A stretch of DNA of 64,000 bases from Pseudoalteromonas espejiana DSM 9414. GTDB taxonomy: Bacteria > Pseudomonadota > Gammaproteobacteria > Enterobacterales > Alteromonadaceae. Of the stretch, positions 25,322 to 33,644 are shown one piece after another. Location of the stretch: assembly GCF_002221525.1 (NCBI RefSeq), contig NZ_CP011028.1, positions 1,065,001 to 1,129,000 on the forward strand, in the 5' to 3' direction. A program made the position numbers and the translations under genes. The notes beneath the pieces were generated by a model. It had not been told where the DNA came from. It worked only from the letters and a program-made list of their open reading frames with translations, and did no database searches. Position 1 is the first letter of the stretch. The number at the start of each line of letters is the position of its first letter.

Positions 25322-27457
25322 TTACTCAACTAAACCACGGCGCTTAAGTAGTGCGTCTGTGGTTGGTTTTTGGCCTCTAAACTCAATGTAGCTTTGCATT
25401 AAGTCGCGGCTATTACCTTTAGATAGGATTTCTTTACGGAAGTTGTCGCCGTTTTCACGCGTTAAACCACCGTTATTTTCCATGTGCGCAAATGCATCGG
25501 CTGCAAATACTTCAGTCCAAAGGTAGGCGTAGTAACCCGCAGAGTAACCACCGGCAAAAGTATGGCTAAAGTAGTTTGATTTATAACGCGGCGGTACAGG
25601 GTAGTAATCAATACCGTGTGCTTTTAGCGCATCGCTTTCAAACGTTTGTACATCGCTGATTTTTTTATCTGAACCAAACGAGTGCCATTCCATATCAAGT
25701 AAAGCAGCGGCTAAATATTCAGTGGTACCAAAACCTTGGTTGAATTTTTGCGAAGCGAGTACTTTATCAAGTAATGCCTGTGGAATTGGCTCACCTGTTT
25801 TGTAGTGCTTAGCGTAGTTAGCAAGTACCGTAGGCTCAATCATCCAATCTTCGTGTGCTTGCGATGGAAACTCAACAAAGTCACGTGCTGTAGCAGTACC
25901 CGCTAGGCTTGGGTATTTAACGTCTGAGAATAAACCGTGCGCCGCATGACCAAACTCATGGAACATAGTAGACACTTCGTCAAAGGTCATTAGCGTTGGC
26001 TCGCCTGCTGCCGGTTTTGGAATATTTTGTGCGTTGTAAATTACAGGTTTAGTGCCTTTTAAGCCACTTTGGCTCACGTATGCACTCATCCATGCGCCGC
26101 CACGCTTCCCTTCACGTGCGTATGGGTCCATGTAAAATAAACCAATTGCACTGCCGTCAGCGTTAAATACTTCGTAGGCTGTTACATCTTCGTGATAAAC
26201 CGGAAGGTCTTTGCGCTCTTTAAAGGTAATACCGTAAAGTTTATTCATTGCAAAGAATAAACCATCGTGAATTACAGAGTTCATTTCAAAGTATGGCTTA
26301 ACTAGCGCAGGATCTAGGTCGTATTTTTCAGCACGTACTTTTTCTGCGTAAAAAGCCCAATCCCATGGTTTAAGCTCAAAGCTTTCACCAGAATCGTTAA
26401 TCACTTTTTGAATTGAAGCGGCTTCAATTTTAGCTTTTTCAACTGCTTTTGGTGCTAGGTCATCTAAAATGCCGTACACGTTGTCAGTTGTCTGTGCCAT
26501 ACGCGAAGTCATTACATACGATGCCCAATCTTTAAAGCCGAGTAGTTCTGCTTTTTGAGCGCGTAAGTTTGTTTCTTCAATAATAATTGGACCGTTGGTC
26601 TCGGCTGCACGATTAGCTGATGCAGTAAAAATTTGCTCACGAAGTTCGCGGTTTTCAAGGCTTGATAAAATTGGCTGCTGTGTTGTGTTCACTAACGTGA
26701 TCATGTAGCCGTCTTTGCCTGCTTTTTTAGCCGCAGCTGCAAGGCCTGCAATTTCACCTTCAGAAAGACCCGCAAGCTTAGATTTATCAGTAACTACAAT
26801 TACATCTTCTTTAAACGATTTTAAAATGTTTTGAGAAAACGCAGTAGAAAGCTCTGCAAGTTGTGCATTAATACCACGCATTTTTGCTTTTTCAGCGTCG
26901 CTTAATTTAGCGCCAGCTTTAACAAATTGCTTGTAGTAAAAATCAACAAGACGTTGATCTTCAGCGTTAAGCGAGTCTTTGTTGTCGTAAATTGTTTGTA
27001 CGCGCTTAAATAAAGCACCATTTAGGTAAATGTCATCAGAGTGAGCTGATAATACTGGCGCCATTTTTTTACTTATACGCTGGTATTCATCATCTGAAAT
27101 TAAACCTGATAGATTATAAAAAGCAGCAGATACGCGATTTAATAGCTCGCCAGACATTTCCATTTCAACAAGTGTATTTTCAAATGTTGCAGGTGCAGGG
27201 TTGTTAGCAATAGCTTGTACTTGTGCAGTGTGCTGAGCAATACCAGCATCAAAGCCTGCTTCGTAGTCTTTTGTACCAAACTTATCAAACTCTGGCGCCA
27301 TGTATTGTAATGGGCTTGGTTTGAATAATACATTGTTTGCGTTCATGTCTTGCACTTGTGCTGCGCTCTCTTTTGCCATGTCTTGAGGTTCGTTAGAAGA
27401 ACAAGCAGATAGGATTAGGGCACTAGCAATAGTAGTGGCGATCAGTGTTTTACGCAT
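25322..27457 (-). CDS. dcp: Peptidyl-dipeptidase Dcp-like M3 metallopeptidase (lipoprotein)
   Basis: A 711-residue M3-family zinc peptidase. The metal site reads H500-E501-F502-G503-H504 with E529 as third ligand, 25 residues after H504. A lipobox (LILSAC, C19) makes it a lipoprotein, unlike the cytosolic E. coli enzyme. It removes C-terminal dipeptides, probably in the periplasm. The GHAAHGLFSDVKYPSLAGTA region is close to Dcp. GGAG precedes the ATG, and a short palindrome lies 34 bases upstream of the start. Confidence 0.9.
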   Translation of the reverse strand: MRKTLIATTIASALILSACSSNEPQDMAKESAAQVQDMNANNVLFKPSPLQYMAPEFDKFGTKDYEAGFDAGIAQHTAQVQAIANNPAPATFENTLVEMEMSGELLNRVSAAFYNLSGLISDDEYQRISKKMAPVLSAHSDDIYLNGALFKRVQTIYDNKDSLNAEDQRLVDFYYKQFVKAGAKLSDAEKAKMRGINAQLAELSTAFSQNILKSFKEDVIVVTDKSKLAGLSEGEIAGLAAAAKKAGKDGYMITLVNTTQQPILSSLENRELREQIFTASANRAAETNGPIIIEETNLRAQKAELLGFKDWASYVMTSRMAQTTDNVYGILDDLAPKAVEKAKIEAASIQKVINDSGESFELKPWDWAFYAEKVRAEKYDLDPALVKPYFEMNSVIHDGLFFAMNKLYGITFKERKDLPVYHEDVTAYEVFNADGSAIGLFYMDPYAREGKRGGAWMSAYVSQSGLKGTKPVIYNAQNIPKPAAGEPTLMTFDEVSTMFHEFGHAAHGLFSDVKYPSLAGTATARDFVEFPSQAHEDWMIEPTVLANYAKHYKTGEPIPQALLDKVLASQKFNQGFGTTEYLAAALLDMEWHSFGSDKKISDVQTFESDALKAHGIDYYPVPPRYKSNYFSHTFAGGYSAGYYAYLWTEVFAADAFAHMENNGGLTRENGDNFRKEILSKGNSRDLMQSYIEFRGQKPTTDALLKRRGLVE

Positions 27458-27490
27458 AATAACTCCATAAAAAGATGAGCCGAAATAGGC

Positions 27491-27505
27491 TTTTCGAGTC
27501 GAAAA
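27491..27505. promoter_or_regulatory. Palindrome TTTTCGAGTCGAAAA upstream of dcp
   Basis: A 15-bp element with perfect 7-bp arms around one base, 34 bases ahead of the dcp start codon. Its 13-base core recurs at 41684-41696 upstream of dsbB. A transcription-factor site is plausible; the factor is unknown. Confidence 0.4.
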
Positions 27506-27608
27506 CCCAGTTAACTTATCAAATTTTGGCGTTTATACAATAAAGTTTATCGGTATTAAGCGGGATTTAAACGCAAATTAGTTAATGGTTGCGTTAAAAG
27601 TGGGTAAA

Positions 27609-27638
27609 AGTAGCCTTAAAAATGCGCGCAAGGCTACT
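27609..27638 (-). terminator. Hairpin after the 68-residue orphan gene
   Basis: AGTAGCCTT and AAGGCTACT pair around a 12-base loop, just past the orphan gene on the minus strand, followed by a modest T-rich stretch. Confidence 0.55.
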
Positions 27639-27669
27639 TAAAATAGTATTGTGTGTGTTTTAGAAGGGG

Positions 27670-27876
27670 TTAGTTATAACCAAGAACGAACTTTTTTTCA
27701 GATCCAAAGCTCGTAGATTGTTGTCCAAATTCTTTATTAATGGTGGCCAATGTTTGCTCTTGCTCGGCAAGAAGGCACAAAATTTTATTACGGTAATCTA
27801 AGCTGCTTTCAAACAGATTTAAATCTACCTGCGGCTGCAAAGTAGCGAGTCTTTGATTTAATGTAAGTTGTGACAT
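27670..27876 (-). CDS. Unrecognised 68-residue protein
   Basis: Start at 27876, where GGAG lies eight bases ahead; an upstream in-frame ATG at 27900 has no such signal. The protein (MSQLTLNQRLATLQPQ...) looks fully helical with leucine-rich amphipathic segments (about 5-50) and a polar tail ending KKFVLGYN. No signal peptide, membrane segment or known motif. It sits alone between dcp and the mscS-like gene. Confidence 0.5.
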   Translation of the reverse strand: MSQLTLNQRLATLQPQVDLNLFESSLDYRNKILCLLAEQEQTLATINKEFGQQSTSFGSEKKFVLGYN

Positions 27877-28071
27877 ATGTATTCTCCAGTGCTTGTACAC
27901 TATTTATATAGCACTCGGTGCAATAAAGAGTTAATAAATAATGCAATATATAGCATTGAACTTATTAACTTGGCGTTTTAGTTATATTATGCCGTGCTAA
28001 GCTTAGCGAAAACTGAACCACACTTAGTTTTAGTGAACAAATAACAAACAAAAAAGATATTGGGAACACTT

Positions 28072-28935
28072 ATGACTCTAGAGCAAATTAATCAATACTT
28101 AGCTTTTGTAATATTCACTTATAACGATGTGGATATTACAGTAGCAAAAGTAATTCAAGTGCCACTTATATTGTTTGCCATGTGGTTTGTAGTAACGCGC
28201 ATTGGCAAGCTAATTAAAAAAACATTACTGGCTAAAAAAATAAGCCAAGACGCAGTGCATTTATTTACTCGTATTTACTTTATTTTAAGTATCGCTATTT
28301 TAATTTTTACATCGCTTGAAGTACTCAGCATACCGCTTACGGCATTTGCTTTTGTATCGGGTGCGATTGCTATTGGTGTAGGTTTTGGCGCACAAAATAT
28401 TATTAATAACTTTATCAGCGGTTGGATACTCATGTGGGAGCGCCCAATTCGCATTGGTGACTTTTTAGAGGTAGGTAATGCAAAAGGCGTTGTTGAAACG
28501 ATTAATACACGTTCTACACGTATTCGCCGAAACGATGGCGTACATATGCTTATACCTAACTCCCAACTTTTAGAAAACACCGTTACAAACTGGACGCTTA
28601 TAGATGGGAATGCACGTTCCTCGGTAAGCGTAGGTGTTGCCTATGGTTCAGATGTTGTGCTTGTTAAAAAACTCATTCAACAGGTGCTTGATGAACATGA
28701 CGCTATTTTAGCTAACCCAACATCGTCGGTAATGTTTGATGACTTTGCCGATAGCTCTTTAGTGTTTAACGCCATTTTTTGGGTTTGTGCTGAGTCTGAA
28801 ACCATGCTTAGAAAGGTACGCAGCGACATTCGCTTTAGCATTTATGCGGTTTTTGAAAAGCACGATGTAGTTATTGCATTCCCACAGCGCGATATTCATA
28901 TAGATGGTGAAATTGCCTTTAAGCGAAATAGTTAA
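28072..28935 (+). CDS. MscS-family mechanosensitive channel
   Basis: A 287-residue inner-membrane protein with three N-terminal TM helices (about 18-40, 63-85, 88-110) and the conserved pore-lining and beta-domain region (GAIAIGVGFGAQNIINNFISG, WERPIRIGDFLEVGNAKGVVE, IPNSQLLENTVTNW). It opens on membrane tension to release solutes during osmotic downshock. The ATG at 28072 has GGGAAC ahead; a TTG four codons upstream is possible. Short MscS type without extra domains. Confidence 0.9.
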   Translation: MTLEQINQYLAFVIFTYNDVDITVAKVIQVPLILFAMWFVVTRIGKLIKKTLLAKKISQDAVHLFTRIYFILSIAILIFTSLEVLSIPLTAFAFVSGAIAIGVGFGAQNIINNFISGWILMWERPIRIGDFLEVGNAKGVVETINTRSTRIRRNDGVHMLIPNSQLLENTVTNWTLIDGNARSSVSVGVAYGSDVVLVKKLIQQVLDEHDAILANPTSSVMFDDFADSSLVFNAIFWVCAESETMLRKVRSDIRFSIYAVFEKHDVVIAFPQRDIHIDGEIAFKRNS

Positions 28936-29331
28936 ATCATCATTATATAAGCAGCATAAAATTGATTGTTTCTAATACAGGTTTTTATGTAAATTAATGA
29001 TTTATGGCTACTTTAACTTGCAGTTTGAATGAAAGGACATATGTCCGCATTATTAGTCTTTTGCATCTAAATGTAGATAAAAAAGCGTGAAAGTGCGGTT
29101 AAATGTTGCAAAAAAGTTTACTTTTTTGTACATATTTATGCAGTAAATTTGTAATACAATGATATAATCTTCATCGTTCGTTCAGCCTCATTACTCCGTT
29201 TTTGTACTCTCGGTGATGAGGTCCGCGCGCCATAAAGCAAGACGCGAAAAATTGTACGAGCCCGCAATGAATACATTGCGCAACACAAAAAACCGTTGAA
29301 CAAGAGTGCATACAAAAGGTTTATACCCGAC
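28936..29331 (+). promoter_or_regulatory. Gene-free stretch with promoter and structured leader of a TonB receptor
   Basis: No gene is visible in these 396 bases. CAAAAAAG, TTTA, CTTTTTTG (29109-29128) is a perfect hairpin that may end the mscS transcript. A good -10 (TATAAT, 29163-29168) follows, with no convincing -35. If used, the leader is about 155 bases and contains three hairpins: 29186-29221 (CCTCAT/ATGAGG), 29224-29246 (CGCG/CGCG) and 29264-29279 (GCAATG/CATTGC). Confidence 0.45.
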
Positions 29332-31593
29332 ATGAAAGCAATCAAAAAAACTGCAATAGCGACCATAATTAATGCTGCTTTATTATCTGCAGCTGGTACC
29401 TCTGTTTCTACTCTTGCTGCTGAAGAAGAAACTGCAAAAAAAAATAACCAATTAGAAGTTATTCAAGTTACTGCTCGTAAACGTGTAGAAAATGCCCAAG
29501 AAGTTCCTGTTGCTGTATCTGCATTACAAGGCGATAACCTTGATGCTTACAGTTCAGCTGGTATGGATGTTCGCTTTATGAGTGCGAAAATTCCAAGTCT
29601 TTCAATCGAATCTTCGTTTGGACGTTCTTTCCCTCGTTTTTATGTTCGTGGTCTGGGTAATACCGATTTCGATCTTAATGCTTCACAGCCTGTATCATTA
29701 GTTGTTGATGAAGTTGTTCAAGAAAATGCTATTTTAAAAGGTTTCCCAGTATTTGATGTTGAGCGCGTAGAAGTATTACGTGGCCCTCAAGGTACACTGT
29801 TTGGCCGTAACACGCCGGCTGGCCTAGTTAAATTTGATACTGCTAAACCAAGTCAAGAATTTGAAGGTTACGGTGCTGTTTCTTACGGTAGCCGTGGCGC
29901 TGTAGATACAGAAGGTGCTGTAGGTGGCGCACTAACAGATCGTTTATCTGCACGTGTTTCACTACTATGGCAAGACAAAGACGATTACATTGATAACCAA
30001 GCGCCAGGTTTTGAAGCGAAAGACGAGCAGGGCGGCTACACAGAAAAAGCAGCGCGTATTCAGTTTTTATACGAAGACGATGACTTTACTGCACTACTAA
30101 ACTACCACACACGTGATTTAGACGGCTCACCAATTGCGTTTCGTGCAAACGTTATTGAAGCAGGCTCTAATGATTTAGTAGACAACTACGAACACGATGT
30201 TGTTTATCAAGATGCTGCTTCACGTTCAACACAACAAGTAGAGTCTGAAGGCGCAAGCTTAAAGCTTGAGTGGGATATTAGCGATGAGTACACTATTACC
30301 TCTATTTCAGGTTGGGAAAGTGCAGAAATATACTCACGTGCCGATATTGATGGCGGTTACGGCGGCTATTCAATAGATGGTGAGTCTGTTGCTATGGGGC
30401 CTGGAACCATCCCATTCTCTAATGAAAGTGCGGATGGTATTCCAGAACACGATCAGTTAACTCAAGAGCTACGCCTTGCTAGTAACTTTAGTGGCGATTT
30501 TAACTACCAAGTTGGTCTTTTTTACTTTGACGAAGAACTAACAATCGAAAACTTTAGTTATGACACTTCAAATAATGGTGTTTTAAATGGGTTTGTTCGC
30601 CAGCAACAAGACACAACAGCATGGGCTGTATTTGGCTCAGCAGATTACACCTTTACAGATGAGTTAAAGGTAACCGTAGGCCTTCGTTACTCCGACGATG
30701 ATAAAGATTTCTCTGCTAATCGGTTAATTGGTTCTCCAATACCACCAGTTGATCTTAATGTAAGTGATGATCATGTTAGCTGGGATTTATCTGCAAACTA
30801 TAAACTAAACGATGATGTTAACTTATACGGCCGCATAGCTAACAGCTTCCGTGCACCGAGTATACAAGGTCGTGTTTTATTTGGTAGTGAAGCAACTACG
30901 GCAGAGTCAGAAACAATTACTTCTTACGAAACCGGTATTAAATCAGATGTGCTAGACGGGCAAGGCCGCGTAAATGCAACTGTATTTTATTTCACAATGG
31001 ATGATCAACAGTTAACAGCTGTAGGTGGTGGTGCTAACTTTAACCGCCTAGTTAATGCAGATAAGACAACTGGCTATGGTTTTGAGCTAGACACTGAGTG
31101 GGTATTAAGCGATGAGTTTAATGCAACATTTAATTTAAGCTACAATAAAACTGAGATCAAAGATAATAACCTAAGTATTGCAGCTCCTAGCCGTTCAACG
31201 TTAAATATTACAGACCCTGTAGTGGACGGTAAAGTATTTCTTGACGGTAACAGCCTGCCACATGCGCCAGAGTGGATTTCTAACTTTACGCTTCGTTACA
31301 ACAAAGAGCTTGAAGATGGTAACTTCTTTGCGCTAGGTGATATTTCATACCGCAGCGAAATTAACATGTTCCTTTACGATTCAGTAGAGTTTGAAGGTAA
31401 AGCATTAACAGAAGTAGGTTTACGTGCAGGTTATGAGTGGGCTGAAGGCGACTACGAGTACCAAGTATCTGCATTTGTTCGTAACTTATTTGATGAACAG
31501 CAAGCAATTGGCGCAGTAGATTTCAATAACAATACGGGTATTGTTAATGAAGAGCGTTACATTGGTGCAGAATTTAAAGTTAACTTTTTCTAA
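29332..31593 (+). CDS. TonB-dependent outer-membrane receptor
   Basis: A 753-residue receptor: signal peptide (MKAIKKTAIATIINAALLSA... ending near A32), TonB box-like EVIQVTARKR, plug domain with GRNTPAGLVKFDTAKP, and a barrel ending FKVNFF. Start set at 29332, where AAGG lies 12 bases ahead, rather than a TTG 36 bases upstream. Ligand unknown; family members in this genus often take up siderophores or oligosaccharides. The long structured leader suggests post-transcriptional control. A terminator follows the stop. Confidence 0.88.
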   Translation: MKAIKKTAIATIINAALLSAAGTSVSTLAAEEETAKKNNQLEVIQVTARKRVENAQEVPVAVSALQGDNLDAYSSAGMDVRFMSAKIPSLSIESSFGRSFPRFYVRGLGNTDFDLNASQPVSLVVDEVVQENAILKGFPVFDVERVEVLRGPQGTLFGRNTPAGLVKFDTAKPSQEFEGYGAVSYGSRGAVDTEGAVGGALTDRLSARVSLLWQDKDDYIDNQAPGFEAKDEQGGYTEKAARIQFLYEDDDFTALLNYHTRDLDGSPIAFRANVIEAGSNDLVDNYEHDVVYQDAASRSTQQVESEGASLKLEWDISDEYTITSISGWESAEIYSRADIDGGYGGYSIDGESVAMGPGTIPFSNESADGIPEHDQLTQELRLASNFSGDFNYQVGLFYFDEELTIENFSYDTSNNGVLNGFVRQQQDTTAWAVFGSADYTFTDELKVTVGLRYSDDDKDFSANRLIGSPIPPVDLNVSDDHVSWDLSANYKLNDDVNLYGRIANSFRAPSIQGRVLFGSEATTAESETITSYETGIKSDVLDGQGRVNATVFYFTMDDQQLTAVGGGANFNRLVNADKTTGYGFELDTEWVLSDEFNATFNLSYNKTEIKDNNLSIAAPSRSTLNITDPVVDGKVFLDGNSLPHAPEWISNFTLRYNKELEDGNFFALGDISYRSEINMFLYDSVEFEGKALTEVGLRAGYEWAEGDYEYQVSAFVRNLFDEQQAIGAVDFNNNTGIVNEERYIGAEFKVNFF

Positions 31594-31618
31594 AACTAAC
31601 TTAAATTAGATTAATTTT

Positions 31619-31643
31619 AAAAGCCTGCCTTGTGCAGGCTTTT
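31619..31643 (+). terminator. Terminator after the TonB receptor
   Basis: AAAAGCCTGC, CTTGT, GCAGGCTTTT with a T-rich tail. Confidence 0.88.
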
Positions 31644-31697
31644 ATGTTTTTATAAAGCTGGTAAAGTAGCGTTAATTAAATTGAATGAGATGAACAA

Positions 31698-31997
31698 ATG
31701 GCTGGATTTTGGAACTACCGTGTAATTTTTTGTGAAGCAACAAAAGATGAAGCCGCGCAATATCAAATACACGAAGTAGAGTACAACTTAAACGGTAAAG
31801 TGACTAATTGGTCTGAAACGGGGGCAGCTCCATTTGGTACCACACTTGATGAATTAGCCGCTGATGCTGATCGTCTAAAAACGGCTTTAGAAAAACCTGT
31901 ACTTAAAGTTGTTCGTAAAGCACGAGGTTATGAGCTGGTTGACGTTGAAACTGGCGAGGAAGCATTTGCTGAGCCGCCTGCAGGCTTAACAGCATAA
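31698..31997 (+). CDS. Unrecognised 99-residue cytosolic protein
   Basis: Begins MAGFWNYRVIFCEATKDEAA and continues YQIHEVEYNLNGKVTNWSE, a compact alpha/beta pattern in which a repeated-strand first half is followed by a long helix (LDELAADADRLKTALEKP) and a short strand. I recognise no named domain; proteins of this shape are common in gammaproteobacteria as hypothetical proteins. It has its own terminator (32004-32021) and is not clearly linked to its neighbours. Confidence 0.65.
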   Translation: MAGFWNYRVIFCEATKDEAAQYQIHEVEYNLNGKVTNWSETGAAPFGTTLDELAADADRLKTALEKPVLKVVRKARGYELVDVETGEEAFAEPPAGLTA

Positions 31998-32003
31998 AAA
32001 ATT

Positions 32004-32021
32004 AAGGCGCTTAGGCGCCTT
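32004..32021 (+). terminator. Terminator after the 99-residue gene
   Basis: AAGGCGC, TTAG, GCGCCTT followed by TTTTT. Confidence 0.88.
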
Positions 32022-32049
32022 TTTTAACGCTAAAATTTAAGGAGTGAGG

Positions 32050-32706
32050 ATGAGCTTAAACGCAGTATTATTTGATATGGATGGCACATTAGTTGATTCA
32101 GAAAGCATGCATTTTGTGTGTTGGAGCCAGCTGTTAGACCCTTTTGGGGTGAGTTATAACGAAGTAGAGTTTTGCCAGCGATTTTCAGGGCGACCAACGC
32201 TTGAGGCCGCTATTGATATTAAAAATGAAAACAACTTATCAGTAAGTGCACAGTTTTTGGCAGACGAAAAGTACCGTTTATTTGGTGAATACGTAAAAAC
32301 TAATTTACCTGCAGTAATGCCTTTTGCAGAGCAAACATTGAAAGCCGTTAAAAAAAGCGGTTTAAAAATGGCATTGGTTACAGGCAGTGCGCGCAGCGAA
32401 GCTATGCCTATATTAAATGGGCTGGGCTTTTATGCGCTATTTGATACTGTGGTTACTAAAGATGATGTAACTAACCCAAAGCCAGCAGGGGATCCTTACC
32501 TTTTAGCGCTTAAACATATTGATGTAGCGCCAGAACATGCGATTGCTGTTGAAGATACCTTTACCGGTGTATGTGCTGCAAATAATGCACACCTTCATGT
32601 TGTTGCGATTGCAAATCACCATACGGTTGATCATGACTTTAGCAAAGCGACTTATCGCATGGAAAATTTAGGTGAGTTTTGGCAGTGGGTGCAAACTCAA
32701 CTATAG
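32050..32706 (+). CDS. HAD-superfamily phosphatase/phosphoglucomutase-like
   Basis: A 218-residue cytosolic HAD hydrolase. Motif I is FDMDGTLVDSE (nucleophile D10, acid D12), motif II VTGS, motif III lysine in NPKPAGDPY and motif IV VEDTFTG. The helical cap and the DxDGTLVDSE form place it near beta-phosphoglucomutase and YqaB/YieH-like sugar phosphatases. The ATG at 32050 has AAGGAG ahead; a GTG two codons earlier is less likely. The ligase gene follows 33 bases downstream. Confidence 0.87.
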   Translation: MSLNAVLFDMDGTLVDSESMHFVCWSQLLDPFGVSYNEVEFCQRFSGRPTLEAAIDIKNENNLSVSAQFLADEKYRLFGEYVKTNLPAVMPFAEQTLKAVKKSGLKMALVTGSARSEAMPILNGLGFYALFDTVVTKDDVTNPKPAGDPYLLALKHIDVAPEHAIAVEDTFTGVCAANNAHLHVVAIANHHTVDHDFSKATYRMENLGEFWQWVQTQL

Positions 32707-32739
32707 TTTAAGCCTAATTTACTTTGCAGGGATGCAGTA

Positions 32740-33582
32740 ATGGCTTTTATAAAGTGCCTTTTAATTTTATTAAGTGTCGTGTTTACACACGCTATTTATG
32801 CGGTGCAGCCAGATGTACTTTTAGCAAAAGTATATGACGAGTCTAAACATGGCAATATTGAAGATTACTTAGTCAGTGAAAAGTTTGACGGTGTAAGAGC
32901 AATATGGACTGGCGATAAACTAATTACTCGTAAAGGGAATGCCATAAATGCGCCAGCATGGTTTACAACACCGCTTCCGCCAATATGGCTTGATGGAGAG
33001 CTGTGGATAGCACGAAATAAATTTGCACTAGTCAGCGGTATCGTAAGAACCAAAATACCTAATAACCACGACTGGCAGAGCGTTGTGTATCAAGTATTTG
33101 ATATGCCAGATCCTACCCTTCCTTTTAGCGCTCGTTATAAAAGCTATACTGATTTAGTCGCAGGCCTAAATACAGCGCACATTAAAGCTGTTAAACAGCA
33201 TCGTTTTGAAAATACTCAGTTATTAACTCATTATTTTAAAGACATAACAAAGCAAGGTGCTGAAGGGGTTATGTTGCACCTTGCAAGCGCTGTTCATAAA
33301 AGTGGGCGGAATAATACGCTACTAAAATTAAAGCCCTATTTAGACGCAGAAGCCCTTGTAATAGAGCACCTACCAGGTAAAGGTAAATACACAGGTATGT
33401 TAGGTGCGTTAAAAGTAAAAACAGCGAGTGGCCAAACATTTAAAATAGGCACCGGTTTTAGTGATGCTCAACGCCAAACCCCTCCGGCTATAGGCAGTAC
33501 GATAACGTACCGCTACCATGGCCTAACAAAAAATGGTTTGCCACGTTTTGCCAGCTTTTTAAGAGTAAGGGAGCCTTTATAA
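32740..33582 (+). CDS. ligE: Lig E-type ATP-dependent DNA ligase (exported)
   Basis: A 280-residue minimal ATP-dependent DNA ligase. Adenylation motif EKFDGVRA places the nucleophilic lysine at K48 with R53; further motifs WLDGELW, EGVML and LLKLKPY fit motifs III to V, followed by an OB domain. An N-terminal signal peptide (MAFIKCLLILLSVVFTHA) predicts a periplasmic enzyme, the hallmark of Lig E. It seals nicks in double-stranded DNA; a role in DNA uptake or extracellular DNA has been proposed for the family. AGGGA precedes the ATG. Probably cotranscribed with the HAD gene. Confidence 0.9.
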   Translation: MAFIKCLLILLSVVFTHAIYAVQPDVLLAKVYDESKHGNIEDYLVSEKFDGVRAIWTGDKLITRKGNAINAPAWFTTPLPPIWLDGELWIARNKFALVSGIVRTKIPNNHDWQSVVYQVFDMPDPTLPFSARYKSYTDLVAGLNTAHIKAVKQHRFENTQLLTHYFKDITKQGAEGVMLHLASAVHKSGRNNTLLKLKPYLDAEALVIEHLPGKGKYTGMLGALKVKTASGQTFKIGTGFSDAQRQTPPAIGSTITYRYHGLTKNGLPRFASFLRVREPL

Positions 33583-33644
33583 CATTTATAATTTTGGCAA
33601 AGTATGCTAAATTGCGCGGCCTTTTTGGTTATGTGTGGTGAAGT

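Noticed and set aside
29136..29366. Antisense frame over the TonB receptor leader
   Set aside because: It overlaps the promoter and hairpin region and has no translation signal; the leader structure explains the sequence better.
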